A stretch of DNA of 64,000 bases from Panaeolus papilionaceus (taxonomy: Eukaryota; Basidiomycota; Agaricomycetes; Agaricales), in NCBI GenBank assembly GCA_015501605.1, contig JADNRZ010000011.1:1302001-1366000 (forward strand). The letters run 5' to 3'. Each line of letters opens with the position of its first letter. Position 1 is the stretch's first letter. Position numbers and translations under genes: made by a program. This document shows positions 1 to 13,727 of the stretch, one piece after another. A model generated the notes under the pieces. That model was not told the origin of the DNA and made no database searches. It saw only the letters and a list, made by a program, of their open reading frames with translations.

Positions 1-3000
1 TCGACTTTGGATTGGATTTATGACTTATGCGCCTTGCTTTGATTGCTTATGATTATGATTTATGCATATGGTCTCTCTTTGTCTTCCTATTCACGCCTTT
101 CTATTCCATTCCATCCGTTTATCCGTCTATTATTCAGATCAGTCGCGCAGCGATCGATGGCACAACACAGCCATGATGGAATTGGAACGACAATTAAACA
201 AGGAAGGAAAGCTGGATGTATAGAAGGAAGGAAGGAAGGCCCGAAGCGGGCTGATATACGCACCCCGAACACGAGGCAGACGCGCGTCAACTCTATCTGT
301 GTCACTATTTTGGTTTTTTCAATTCAACCGCATACGGCACGGCGAGTACACCCCACCCCATTTGAGCCAGCGGGTCCTCACATGTCCCCTCCTCGCGTGG
401 ACGTCCGAATCGGCATTGCATCATCGTTCCCCAACCCTCCCTTTGCCTATCCTACGCAGTCACCTTTATCCTCGTTCAAGCAGAGGCTGAGGCTAGCTGT
501 TCAATCTAATTTGTTTTTTGCGATCAACAAAAACAAACTAGGAAGGGCAATGCGAATGCGAAAACAACATGCAACGATGATACAAACGCGATATGTCCTA
601 TCGCGTTTAGCGCATGTTCCATCGATTAAGCATGCTGGACGCGATTTGGAAACGGAAACGGGACTCGGGCAGAGGGTTATTTCTGTGGGCGCGTTTTGTC
701 TGCCTGGCTGCCTGGTTGGTGATGTTGTCATTCCTATGTCAATGTGCTCCCTCCCGATTGGCATTCCGAATGTATGACAGACACCCATTCATTGGGCGAG
801 ACGTGGCGAGACGTTATCTGGGATCGATGCGATAATTACATTGCACAGCAAAGCAAGGCGAGTGTTGGATAGGAGATGCTGCGATGGGTATGTGAATTGG
901 TTTTATATGTTCTATCTGTGTTGAAAATTTTTAATTGATGATGTGGCTTGTGGTTTAGATGGATGGTACTCCGATATCGATTGCCAGCGGATCATCTTCG
1001 TTGATTACGACGCGTTCATTGACCTAACGTAGCTTGGGCATAGGCGTCCTTTGATCCCGGAGCAGCAGCGCCAATATCAGTGGCAAAGTCGGCGACTCGA
1101 AAAAAAAATCCAATTTCAAGTGTTCCCGAGAGTTGTCGAGTTTTTTCAGTGTTTGTGTGGTTTTGCGGTTTGTATCGTCGTGCCCGTTCCTCTTTTTCAT
1201 TATTCTGTTTCGATTTTGTCTGCCTTTTCTTTTCTTTTCTTTTCTCTTTTCGATTTCTCTATTATCTCTGTCTAAACCCCTTATCTCTCGTCTCGCTTGT
1301 TTTATAATCGTTTAATTCCGGTCTCGTTCTCGCGTCTCCACATTTCTATCTGTTACTGCTAGCTAGATAGTTACTTTTCTCTATTCTCTCTGTTTCTCGT
1401 CGCTGTGTCTGATTTCTTGGTTTCGTTTCTCTTTTTCTCGTCACTTCCATTGTTCCCCCATCCCATCCATCCCATAGAGTTTCTTGCCTTGTCGGTTTCT
1501 CTGTTTCTCTCTCCGTCTCATCTCTTTCCCATTTTGTGCTATACTCATCTCTCTCTCTATTCATTCCTCTCGCGTTCTCATCCCCTCATTCACCATTGAT
1601 TGGTTCAGAATGAGAGTTGTATGAGCACGATGTGTAGCCCTGGTTTCCTTTCTCGTCTCTTTCTCATTTTCATTTTTCAATTTGTGTTTCTGTCTCGATT
1701 TCTCTTCTATCACTGTATTCTGACTTATGATCCCCGTAATGCCTCTCCTTTCTCTATCCCACATGCACACGGTGCTGTCGTTGGTCATAGCGATGGTCTA
1801 CTTCCCCTTTCCCCTCTTCACATTCCGACGTCATACGGATCCAATGTTCACCCCTCGAAATCCAATCGGTCTTTTCAATTCTAGGCCATACACCCACCAG
1901 ACACTCCACTAAAAACTCATACACCACGCTACCGCTCACGTGTATGCTCACTATCAATTCTCAACGCTTTCATGCACACCAGCACAAGCACACGCATAAA
2001 TATGCACAATAATCACTTCACCGCCAAACGATAACAACAAACAAAACAACAATGACGACAATAACGTGCTGCGAATCCAGCTCTTCCAAAATCACAAACT
2101 CAAAAATCCAAAATTGCTGGTCCCCTCTTCACGTTGCTTGTTCGTTCTTTGGATGTTTCATCATAAACATATAATCACTTGATTGGATCCCTCACATCCG
2201 TCAGACCACCGCCTCGCCACGACCTTGACCACGACCATCACTCGCGCTCCGCTTTGCGCCTGCACCGACCTTCCCCCCACGACTTTACCTATCCCCAGAT
2301 TCCTTTTCCCTTTCCTCTTCTGATGATCTCGTTATGCCTTGTTTTCATGTCTCATATTATTTCATGCTATGATCGCTTTCATGTCTTTCACACTTTACTG
2401 TTACTTTTTCATACTTCGTTCATCCTTCGCTGCTTCCCATCGCTTTGCTCTGGAAATTGATCTTCACGCACCCTATGCTACTGCTTACCTCTATATGCCA
2501 CCCTTTGTTTTTCTTTTTTCGCTTATGACACACTATCACGTTCATGTTATCATGTCTTTTTTCTTCATTTCATTCACTTTGGCGTATAGATTTGCGCACG
2601 CACGATCTCCATGTTAGGGATAAGTTATTTAGTTTATTTGCGTGTTGATTCATTCATTCTTTGTGTCTTTGGGTTGCAGCACCCCCTTTTTTCACCCGTT
2701 GTTGTTTGTATCCTTAATAATCGTACACCTCCGTACGCCCTCTTGCAATGCCCCCATTTTCCCTTGTTTTTGCACGCCTATACACGCGCTGCATTTTTTT
2801 CCTCTTCCTTTCATGACTCGGTTACGAACTTTGAACGATTACCTGATCCGTTTGTCCTATTCAATTCTAATTCACCCGTCGTCCTCGTTGTCCCTTTTCT
2901 TCCACCCTGTTTTGCGCTTCCTTCCCCTTCTTCCCTACCTTTCTGATACCCCCTCAATCTCGTTCCCAAGCTAATTTCACCACGCCCGCACTCGCACCCA

Positions 3001-3960
3001 TCAACACTAATAATCATGTCGTTTAATCTCCTCTTCCGCCCAACTGGCTCTATCCTATCTTAATCCTATTCTATTTATCCTTATTATCTCGCATTATTTT
3101 TCTAGAGATTTATGGATTTTAGATGCAGATGGATGGATGGATATCTTGGTAGAGAAGGGGTTAGAGGAGAACATAGACGACCAGTGGTGACCCGAGGCGA
3201 GACGTCGACAGCATGGATGGATGGATAGATGTGTAGAAGAGAACGAGGCGAGGCGAGACGCACCCCAAAAGTATCGATATCTCGATAATCTGATGTAGTT
3301 AGTTATTTAACTCGTCCCAGTAGTTTTTTTTAGATCTCGTAGTAGTTAGTAGTTAGTTGACTTTTTTCTGTTTCTGATGACTTCCTATTCCCATTTCTCA
3401 TTCATAGTCGCTCCGGAGGATTACTGGCACGACATGTCTTGCACATGGTCCTTTCTTCATTGGATTGTGCTGATATTTATCTCTTTCGCTATTTCGTGTT
3501 CTATAGTATATTCGTTGATTTCCTTTTGGCTTTGAATACCTTCTTGATTGGATCGGATTAGATTATTTATCTGCCTATCTATATATTCTGTTTTTATGAT
3601 CTGTGCGTTGTGAACAAACTTTGTTATTAAGCTGAAATTTGTGAATATTGGATTTCTAAAATCTCGGAAGGCAAGTCCTTCCCCCCTCCGCTATCTTTAT
3701 CTTACTTATCACCGCGACAGTGCTGGGTAACTCGACGAAGTAATACGGACTACTTGGTTCGTGTTGGAGGAAGAGAGACCACAGAGCATCAGGGTGTTTT
3801 CAAATTGCGTGCATGCTCTCGGATCTGACTCCAAACATACGGGTTCGGAACGAACTCGCGTCTCAAGGGGGAAAAAAAATGACGTTCCGGAGGGAATTGA
3901 AAACTGACTCGAAGGGTGCAAAAAAAATAATTCGGGAGAACGAGCTGTGCGTGCAAGGAT
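1..3960. other. Gene-poor, pyrimidine-rich left flank
   Basis: I see no gene I can support here. From about 1150 to 3050 the plus strand is very rich in C and T, so long open frames exist but their translations are low-complexity S/F/L/P/H strings without motifs. A good intron-like stretch (GTATGT donor near 888, branch-like AATTGATG, TTTAG ending near 958) suggests that part of the area is transcribed, possibly as an untranslated leader or trailer of a gene lying left of the window. GATG tetranucleotide runs occur near 3127-3145 and again near 3213-3230. From 3290 to 3680 the sequence becomes AT-rich with TAGTTAG repeats, as in fungal 3' untranslated regions. The UTR reading is inference only. 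Confidence 0.35.
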
Positions 3961-4271
3961 CTAGAGAGGCCTTGCTTTCTTTATCTGTGACAACAATGGC
4001 CTTGGACTAGCGACGTCACTTTTTTGTTTGAATGGGCGTTGAATATCGGTGATGGCTCTTGATTTCAAGTAAGATAGGTGTGGACATGTGGACGGCCGCC
4101 ATCGTCGTGTTTTAGTCAAGCTTTTGGAATTAGTTGATGCGTTTGTACGACTGGGGAGTGATCCGACATTCAAAGGGGAGACGGGATCTGCAAAGAACCT
4201 AATATGAGCACGACTATAATATAAGTAGAAATGAAACCACACCCGAAGAATATTCAGCTTTGATCTCAATT

Positions 4272-5851
4272 TCAATGCCATCTTGATCCTGGGTGGTCGT
4301 ATGTCGAAGACGGCGAGTGTTGAAGTGACGGAGATGAACCCTGGGGATCCCCACCGCAAAGGCATGACTTGCAGTGACATTCGCAACACGAACAATTTAT
4401 GCAACTTTCGGCTTCATGTAACGATGGAGCTTTCTCTTGCTGTCGAGGGGTATTTGGGATAGCATCGTTTAGAAGTTGGACTCCGAGCGGGGCTGAAACT
4501 TCTTCGGAGAAATTGAACGGAAGCGGCGAACACTGAGTTTGAATGAGGCCCCTGGATACTCCATGCCTGAGCGGTACTTCGAAGAACTGGTTAAATTTAT
4601 CTTCTGTGTCCAAATCATGGCATGACCACTTGGAGTATTCGTAGGACTTGGAGACCGTGTCGGTACTTGAAGCAGTCTCCTCCAACCATGACTTCGGGAT
4701 GTCAGCATATTCAGTGGCAACAATCTCGGCCAATGCACGCATCCTGAGTAACATTTGGTCAACTTTGGCCTTCAAATCTGCGTCAATCAGGATGCCTTCT
4801 TTGCTCCAAGAGTTAGTATCGATGTCCCTGTCCTGTCTGTAGTGATGGCAATAATTAGCAAACACAAATGCGGGGCTTGCATGGCAAGAGAATGGGAATA
4901 TGTATGGATAGATCCTTTTCACTTCACAGCTGGGTGGTAATTCATCGTATCTCCCCTCGCGTATGGAAGTTTTTGCATGTGCATCCTTCAAGCTTGCAGC
5001 TTGGCGGTCGTAGATTACTTGTGTCCTGCTTGAACTTCCCCGTGCCACCACATAGTATTCGTATCCCACGGCGGGGATGGCATCGTCCAATACCTATTAG
5101 TTTGTATTCAACAATCAGTGCTTGGAAACATGAATTCATCACACAATTTAACCTACCAGAGGGGCATTTACTCTATCTTCCAGCCCATCGTCACCCACAA
5201 ATGTATTTTTGACAATTAAGGCATTCAGCTGCCTAAGGGTAGCTTCCGGGATGAGAAATAATATGTGGCCTTGGTCCAGCATCGTATGAATTTGTTTTCG
5301 TACTGTTCAAAATTCAATGAGGAGAAAATCAGTTGAAAGGATGCTTCGGTTGGCATTGCACTACTCACAAATGACACCATTTAAACGGGTATCGAGATGT
5401 AAGGTGCCATATCGGTATCCCAAGACCCATTCCCAAAGTTTTAAAACCTGTATTGGATAAGTGTCTCCTTGACTACACTGGCGTGATTTGAGAGCCCAGT
5501 ACCCACTTCATGATTCTTGGGGTTAGCACATTCCCGAGGAAGTAAATGTGCAGCCTCATTGTTTCCGTGTCTCTTGTCACTGCGGTCTTCAATTCCATTG
5601 CCTTCACCGGAGACTGCACACAAGAGTCTAACATAGAATTGGTTTACTCGATGCCGTTTGATTCTTGACCAAAACGGTTCCTGGTCTCGGTCCGGATGGG
5701 GTATAATGGTACTCTCTCCTGATATATTAGCCACCATGCGAAGAAGTTGAGGGGTATGAGAAGTTTTAAAGCGCGTCACGCGCACTCGACTAGGCGGTGG
5801 AGAAATAGACCTAGGCCTTTTCAACACCCTTTCGAGTGCTGACAGGAACAT
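4272..5851 (-). CDS. HNH nuclease-domain protein
   Basis: The product carries an HNH (His-Asn-His) endonuclease-like fold of the type expanded in Agaricomycetes; substrate and role are unknown. Four exons can be read, split by GT-AG introns near 5450-5507, 5303-5368 and 5095-5155. The HNH signature is visible in order: a C-x2-SGEG-like strand (LLCAVSGEG), AAHLLPRE with the first His, then RLNGVI running across an intron into IHTMLDQGH, which gives the Asn and second His. The C-terminal half (about 270 residues) has no domain I recognise but ends in a compact cysteine cluster (CINCSCCECHCKSCLC, near 4333-4380). I chose the ATG at 5851; an open frame continues upstream to 5980 but only from a TTG. 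It is divergent with the GT90 pseudogene starting about 150 bp away. Family call is confident, function is not. Confidence 0.72.
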
Positions 5852-6008
5852 AGGATGGTCGTTTGGCGATGATGTATCGATGCTGCAATACTTTTTCTGT
5901 GAAGTGGTACAGATGGGTTGATGAAGATCTGTGCGCGACACTGGCGTGAATCGCGCTTTTTGGTCACATGAGCGAGTCAATCATTAGCAAACCAAATTAG
6001 ATATCCGT

Positions 6009-8671
6009 TACCTGCTTCCTCTACGAGAGAGGGAGGAGTACAAGCGACGATATGGTAGGCTTCCACCTAGTGGGTTTGATGTTTGGTATGTTATTTCTCC
6101 TCAATCGGCGCATATATGCACTTAATCTCATGCTTTAATTACGCTCATCAGGTGGGATTATGTCCAGGCGAACCAGGTACCTCTTCCCGACGAGTATGAC
6201 CAGATTCACGAGGATCTGGGTCGTTACTGGGCCGTAGACCCTCTCAATCTCCAGGTGACCCAAAACGCACAGGAAGCACATTCCGACACGTTCACCATCG
6301 GCAAAGATAACTGGGGCTCGCCGCTTTCAGTTCTAAATTTCTCCTTTAAGTGTGAAGGAGGGCACATGTCCAACCATTGGGACTCGCAATCCACAAGACT
6401 ACTATCCCAACGATCCGACCTTCCTAGTTCCTTTTTCGCTGGTCCACATGCACATACTCGCAATCAACACCCCAATGAAACCTTCAACATTTTCGAGATG
6501 TTCTCTGACGTCCAGGCGCATATACCCCCTTTCCGCGCCGTATTCTCCCCTCATGACAACCCTTCAATGCTCCGTGATTGGGAAAAGCGACAAGAAGCAT
6601 TCAAAGCTATCCAAATGGCAGAAGTAAGTTGGTTATGTTCATGAATAGCCTACTTGGATATCTGATATATGAATGAATTAACACAGCCATCGACATAAAG
6701 GCATTTGAGAACGGCTCTGCTAAGCTTCTAGGCTGGCGTGCGGCGTGTCCACCCAACTCTCCAGCACGTCAGAACGTAGATCCCAATGCCTTCTCCGCAC
6801 TTCCTCTACCCGTACCCCCAGATGAAATCACCAACAAGACCTTCATTCATTCTCATGGCGTTGGTACTGATCCTTGCATGCATTCGTCTCATTTCATCAC
6901 ACATGGTCGATTAATATCGCACCGCAAAGGACCTGTTCCGGAGAGGCGTGGAGGTGGATTCATTCCTATGTTCAGCTACAGTCCAACTAGGGTGCACGAC
7001 GATATCGTTGTGGCGACTGGCGAAGGTTCTCAATACTCGTCCCTGTTTTTCTCACGGCGCACAGAGGACGATAACGAGTGGCTTGAACCCGGTACCGATG
7101 TCGATAACGTTGAGGATGACTTTGGGATGGACTTTGATATCGAGGAGTTACTCAAGCTTCCCGTTAATGAACTCGAACGTACATTGGATCTCGATACTGA
7201 TTCCCGCCTTCTGTGGCGCGGTTCGAATACGGGAATGTGGCATGCGCCTCGTAGGGGTTGGGAGAAGAGTCAGAGGTCGAGATTGGTGTTTTGGGCTGGG
7301 GGAGTGGAGGGAGTTGTTGAGCGGGGTGTGGGAGAGGATGCGGAGAGGGATGTGCAGAATGAGTTGGGGCAGGACGTTGATGTGAAGACTGCGAGGGCGT
7401 TCGGTGCGGGGTTGGGAGGAACGCTGGGGGTGCTGATACCCCTCCTAGTATACGACCTACGGATTATACCCCAGAATCTGCGATACGTTCTGGTTCTATG
7501 GATGCTTCATTGGGGAATGTGACTCGAAGGGCTGTTGGCCCTCCAACGCAAGCTATGAAGTCACTCTGGGCGCCCTCGATGCTCGATGTCGCTTTCACCA
7601 CTGCCGATTCAGGGGATGGAGGTGTCGATCCTCTCAACTGCGAGGGTTCAACATGTGAAAAGCTACGAAAGATATCGAATGGAGGAGGAGGATGGAGATG
7701 AAGGAAGCGTCGAAATACCGGTTTGTGATGGACGTTGATGGGAATGCATGGAGTTCCCGGTTTAGGAAGTTGCTGGCTGGTCCTTCTCCGTCGAAGTCGT
7801 CGTCGTTATCGTCGGCTTCTAGTGCTGCAGGAGGAGAGCTGCGGGAGAAGACGACGAGGCAGAAGAGATGGGATCAACATTTGGGACTGCGACAGAGTGA
7901 TGAGCCACCTGCGTCTCTGGTGTTCAAGTCGACGATTTAGAAGGAGTGGTGGGCGGATCGGTCGCAAGCCTGGGTGCATTATATACCTATTCAGGTTGGA
8001 TTAGAGGATTTATGGGACGTCTTGGTGTTCTTCAGGGGAAAGATGGGCGATGAGGTGGATAGTATGGTTATGGAGCTGAGGACGTATAAAGTTGAGGAGG
8101 AAAAGCGACGGAAAGAAGACGGTGCGGGTTTGAATAGTGACGAGAAGAAGCGTGTTGATGACATTTTCAAGAGGAAAACGGGGGCCTTGGAGATGAGGTT
8201 GAGAGAGGCAATGGAGAAGCATTTGGTGGAAAGAAGATTGCGAGGAGAGGGAGGGAATGGGCAGCTAGGTATTGGAGAAAGGAAGATATGGTGCCTTATA
8301 TGTTCAGGTATGTTTTCGTTTATGGCGATTGTTTCGTTCGAATGAGTTCTTTGCTGAAAATTCCGAATACTCGGGTTGTTCCTCGAATACGCCCGAGTTA
8401 TGAGTCCTAATCGAGATCAAATGTTCTTCGACCCCGATGACCCAGCCGCAGGCATCAAAGAACCAAGTCGTCGAAAGCTGCATCCAGCAGCTCAGGAAGT
8501 CTTCGATCTGAAGCCAAAGGGTGATGTCGTCGATGGCAATGGCAATGGCGAATCGTCGAAGGTTGAGCTCGCAGAACATGACGCTGGAAGCAACAAAGTT
8601 CAGGGTTTATTGGAGGAGGGAATACCTATTGCACTTGGCGATATTTCATTGGACGGTGGTTTTGATGAGTA
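6009..8671 (+). pseudogene. GT90 (CAP10-like) glycosyltransferase, 5'-truncated and frameshifted
   Basis: Relatives of this gene are membrane-anchored family GT90 enzymes related to Cryptococcus CAP10, which transfer sugars (probably xylose) in the secretory pathway. Family landmarks appear in the right order: EYKRRYGRLPPSGFDVW, DEYDQIHEDL, NKTFIHSHGVGTDPC, LLWRGSNTGMWHAPRRGW, LDVAFTT with CEGSTCEKL, FVMDVDGNAWSSRFRKLL, VHYIPIQVGLEDLWDVL and GREWAARYWRKEDMVPYMF. Introns are readable near 6087-6152 and 6624-6698. The frame changes between about 7380 and 7440, near 7690 and near 8220. A TAG stops the frame at 7938-7940 inside the conserved K-S-T-x-x-x-E-W-W segment. The final intron lacks a visible AG acceptor near 8380. 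The N-terminal anchor and about 150-200 residues are missing at the border with the HNH gene. The multiple lesions make this a pseudogene, not one sequencing slip. Confidence 0.82.
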
Positions 8672-11600
8672 ATTAGGAGTCTGGTCTGGGTGAATATTTC
8701 TTGATGACAGTTGACGATATGACAGGACGTTATTTGGACCTTTGACCAGTTCCTAGCACCCTCTAATGGTAACTCGACATTGAATTCTACGTCTAGATCC
8801 GGGCTCCTCTCGTCGATGCAACTCGAGCTCATCTCTTCGTCGGTCATGGTCGTTTCCGAATCGTAGTGGAAGGCCGACTGCCCCATGTCCATATTCATAT
8901 CGACTTTGAATTCCTCTCCCGTGAGTCGTTCTTGACAACATTCCCAAAGAAAGCTTAATCACCCACCCATTTCCCATGACTCCTGAGCGCATATACTTCT
9001 TTGGGCTTGGGCACACACGTCATCGAGTACTCATAAAACCTTCTTCTTGATTTATACATATGTTGCTCCAATCTGACATACCGTATACGTATGCGCCATA
9101 AATCGAGCATCAGGAAGTAAGTTTGTGAAGGAAGTAAGTATGACGCTCCAACCAATATCTAATCAAGACACTTCCCACCTCCTGCCTCGGGGGCACACTC
9201 AAGGCCCTTCTTACCCCACACTACCCCACAACTTCCTGTATTTCGTTATCCGACAAACCACGGCACAATAGCGACCGCACAGCGCAGATTCAGGAATACG
9301 GGGGAAGAGAATATTCCACAGAACGCAGTTTTCTCAGACAAATCATCAGGTTATCAACTCCTGAGGTGAGGTTCATCGAGTCAGGCGACCCTGGATGAGA
9401 TTACCTCTACACACTAGACAACATTCATGTTTAATCTATGTAATGGACAGTGGAATAATCCTTCGAAACGAGACTTTATCCAAGTAGAAATCCGATTCAA
9501 CGCAGCAGCCCCCTTTGTATCATATCACATTCAGAACTCGTTCAGCACCGAGTCTCGCTGAGCCAGGTCCTGTGTGCGCATTACGCTCCCATATCTAGCC
9601 GAGAGCTAGGTCACCCGACCAACATTGAAGCGCATCCGCGTCAGTTGGGTCTCATAACCCCTCCCTCTCTCTCTCTCCTTCATCATCATGATTTTCTCAT
9701 AATTAATTTCAATTTAATTTAATTTAATTATACCCCCGCTTCATCCCGCCCCGCGCGTCCCCTCTCGAAAATCGAGAGTCGAGATGACGCTCGATTTCCA
9801 TACGCGATACATCCTCGTGAAGTGGACATTGAAAGTCGGATTAGGATTCGAGATTAAGCTTAAACCGTGACTGAAGCTCAAGCTCAAGATTAGGCTATTA
9901 AGGCTGTAAAATATTCCCTAGATTTCTTATGTTTGACTTTAAGCCTTTCGATTGCCACCCCCCGGCGGGTCATCGAAGCGCTGGGTCACTTCCAAGATCC
10001 GGAGTGTATAGCGCGTTGAGTAATTCTCGTCCTGGACTGGCGCTACTGCACAACCACAAAATTTTAAATCAAATTGGTAGCCTAGAATCCTCGAGTTTTT
10101 GACCTAACAACAACACTTTTAACTTGAAGTGACTAGGAAGGGGGAAAGCGGGAAATATAAGGTATAGTCAAGGCGTGCGGCGTCGGCGGCGCCGCTCTGA
10201 GGTTAAAAGTTAATTAATTATGGGTTGACCATGATGTTTAACGAGGCGCGATCTACGAAGCGTGTAGGGGGCTAGTAGGCTCTAGGAATAGACTGCGATT
10301 CGACCCGCTGGACGTTCACGTTTAGCACGTTTCGCATCGTCAACAAGCCAGACTAGCACTGAGCAATCATTGCTGAGCGCTGATCCATCACGATCCTTTG
10401 GCAATGTTCACGAGAGTGTTCAATCCCCACTCGCTTCCTCCTTCCTCATTCCTCGTCTTTGTCATTCCTATTGTCGACGCCTTTCTTGTTCCTTCTTTCT
10501 CGTTACCATTGTCGATGCTCAACGAGGATATGTAACGATACAAAACAGAACGCCGCCGCCTCCATTTTATGTGGCTTGCAGGGTTACAGCGAGATCAGTA
10601 TTATTGTCCTTTTATCCCTTTTATCAATCAACAAGCCTAAGGGTTGAAAAAGGGAACAGCCACATATCATTGGTTCACCGTGTAGGCCCTAGGGTCACCT
10701 ATTGTATTGTATTGTTATCTACTTTTCGGGTACCATTCTGAATAGACTCAAGGCTTTCTGATTACGATGCATGATCCTTGACTTTTTGAAGTCGTCCTCT
10801 CTGAGCTGGGCCCAATAAGTCAATAAAGTCGGGCGGAGATGTTGATTATGTTGACCGCTGTTCGGTATTCAAAAAAGAGGCTTGAAGGGACAGTCTAAAT
10901 TTTAGACTCGAATTGGGTATACATCATCCCCCGAGGTTCAGCCAAATCAAGACAAGCGATGTGCCTGTCTGCCCTGACTCGGAACCTCATGGTCTCATTT
11001 TTCACTTCATACCAATGCCAACCAAAGCGATTGCTTAGTGTGCGTCGTGCACATCGACGTCGACGCCGGGGGATTGATGGATTGCTTATCAGTGTTTCAT
11101 CTATACATGGATAAACGTATAGATATATGCGTGTCGTTCCACGACAGTGCTCTGGTTATACATTCAGTAACATAACTAGCATACATCTTGTCTATCACCA
11201 CATTGGATGACTTCCCGTAGCGTGTGGAATTTCAGAATAAAACACAGATTGTGTTAAGCGACATCAGCCGACGTGCGGACGTCCAAATTAGGGCGCGATG
11301 AAGGGCCCCATCAAAACTGACTGCAATCCCAGATTTTATTCTGGATGAGGGCTCCTCCCCCCCCTTCCAGTCCAAATCATCAAATGCAGACGCTTGAAAA
11401 GGAAAGTGATGCGTCAGCACCTTCCCAATATTTTGTTCCTGACTCCGAGACAAGGCAATAGCGCGCGACACCTCCCTCCACAATCATTATTTCGATGCCC
11501 ACTGAGCACAGTATGCCAGTAACTTTTTTTCTCCAACTGTATCCAGCCATGTTTTCTGCAAATAAATCCACAAGAACTCCACAGGCGCAATCATGTCCAA

Positions 11601-13608
11601 TAGTTCAGTTTATTTAGCATCACAGTGTTCGTTTCATGTAGTTCAAGTGCTGCATTTGGAGATTATTCTCTACATGGTCAATATGGGGTGCCTTTCCCAG
11701 TGTCCCTTGCAATTGAAACGAGAAATAAAGGAGCCACAAGGATAGGGTGACTAGTAATTTTTGTCAGTTGAGTCTGTATTTCCAGATGCGCAATGTGTGT
11801 TATGGTTAGGATCCCAAATTTTAGAATTAAAGACCCCGCTCGGCTAAGAATCTGAATTCAGAGTCTGAGCTGCGGGAAGTCATCCATTGGCAGAATACAT
11901 TCTATGTGCGGTGTCGACAATCCATCATACCATGCTTGATGCCAACACACCCACGATCCCCGACGCGACGTCGAGCCTCGACGATCATTCCTTCGAATCC
12001 CGAATCCCATTGTGACTACCACTAACGCACAATGCATTTCCGATCAGCGATTTCCCGTCTCCGAGTCCATGTAAGTACAATGACTTTTGCACACAAGAAC
12101 ATGGAGACCTCCGAATTAAACATTGACCCACAAGAAATTAAGCCAACTCTTCAATTCATCGCATCCCAAACTCCTCCGAGCAATCGTCACCTTCCACCCA
12201 GTCACCCCGTGCATCTCCGAGTCCCCGTCCGTTCTCCGTACGATAACACGATCCTTCGTGTTGGAATTCGCCGGCTGGCTGTGTTTTAATGAAAGGCATG
12301 CATATGTTTACAGTGTTTACTTACAATGCCTACCATCTCATTGAAGATATAAATTAATGATAACAGAGTACACATACTAGCAATATCCTTTGTACAGATA
12401 GCACATCATAACATACAACCATGCTTACATTGTCTATCTGCATTGGCATCCCATTAAAAGTGGAACTCGAGTACCTTTTGTTCGACCTGCTCTCATCGAT
12501 ATCCGACTCCCTTTCAGGCTCATCGACTAGCGAGTCATACAGTATTAGTTGACTCAAACAAAGCCTTTGAAATTTTAACGCGATCGATCGGATGCCGTCT
12601 TCTCTACTCATCCATTGTGTATTTTCTCGAAAATGTACGTGTATACACATACAGGCCCCATAACGTGTTATATTATAAATGCACAGTTTAATAATACCTC
12701 GCTTGAAGCACTATTTGCGAGAGGCTATGTATTAGCACACTTATACTTACCGCGAATCTGTAGGTTGCTGCGCTCAACGAGTCAGCGGTAGGAATTCAAA
12801 TGCTCAGAGTCAGAGTCAAAGAATTTAATGATCATGTCCAAGTAAGTTGGCATGACTAAACACTAGGGTAGTCTTAGTATTGCGACGCCATCCTCGCATA
12901 ATTCATTCGAGAATATTCGCGCTTAAAAACGAATGCTTCTCTCCAGATTAATATTTAAAACGAGAAAGGCAGGACGCTAAGCGGATTAATGTTTCTTCCC
13001 AAGGAATTTCAGGGTAAGGGTATACCACCTTCTGGGCAGAATATGGCGATTCGTGAAGAGCGAGAGATGAAAGGGTTGCTAGTATTGCCAATATGAAAGA
13101 GTGAGGATGAAAGGGACTTCCAAACCCACGTACAAACATCATGATGACGGTTGAGCCACTTCAACGCATGAGCGTTGCTTCGATAGAATCAACTCGGAAG
13201 TTTCCTGATTCGGATATCGATGTTGTACGTTACGAGTTTTCAAGCGAGACGAAGCGTTGAAGGGAATTTCATGTGCAAAGTCAGGAGCGCCTCGAATTAG
13301 AAAGTACTAGCAGAATCGATCCTCCATGTTACGTAGTATGTTCCCCGCTCGAACGATACTCGTCTAGTTTAGGTTTCACATCACACTCTGACGGCGCACG
13401 TCTTATTCCAAATGATCGAGCCACTCATCCTGCATGGCAGTGGCTATCAGCCACAACGCAGCACGTTACTTATGACATACGCACCAACACTGCGCGTCGC
13501 GCGCCTTCAGTGCCTCACACCTCGGACGGATCAAAACTCAATTTGAGGAGCATAAGTGACATTCTTGGTCTTTCGTGGGTGCTCGAATGTAGTGTCAATA
13601 GGTAGGTA
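8672..13608. other. Intergenic stretch without a supportable gene
   Basis: I see no convincing gene. A minus-strand acidic open stretch at 8626-8970 (contains MNMDMGQSAFHYDSE) overlaps the GT90 3' end and might be an exon remnant, but no partner exons were found. An AATTT microsatellite lies near 9701-9730, and a GC-rich GCGGCG stretch near 10170-10195. A short ATG frame at 12032 (MHFRSAISRLRVH) is followed by a GTAAGT donor and looks like a mitochondrial presequence, but nothing downstream could be recognised. Confidence 0.4.
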
Positions 13609-13727
13609 GCCTGGCGGCATACATGTGGGGATGAGAACCGTGGTTGGAAACCACGCCTCCCAGGTCGAGGGCCGATGGACGGCGGAGGATGAGCCCCAGC
13701 CACCCAACGACCCCCTAGCCGCCAGAC
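13609..13727. mobile_element. Possible GC-rich MITE with TA target duplication
   Basis: A 119-bp segment begins GCCTGGCGGC and ends with the inverted equivalent (GCCGCCAGAC), one mismatch in ten, and is flanked by TA on both sides. Inside is a perfect GTGGTT-GGA-AACCAC hairpin. It is sharply more GC-rich than the AT-rich DNA to its right. Short inverted repeats plus TA fit a miniature Tc1/mariner-type element, but the arms are short and no second copy was found in the window. Confidence 0.35.

Noticed and set aside
43..2974. Long overlapping open frames on both strands
   Set aside because: They follow extreme C/T composition, give low-complexity translations, overlap one another in several frames and show no motifs or splice logic.
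8626..8970. Acidic minus-strand open stretch
   Set aside because: It overlaps the GT90 3' end and upstream stops leave no start or splice partner; noted only as a possible remnant.
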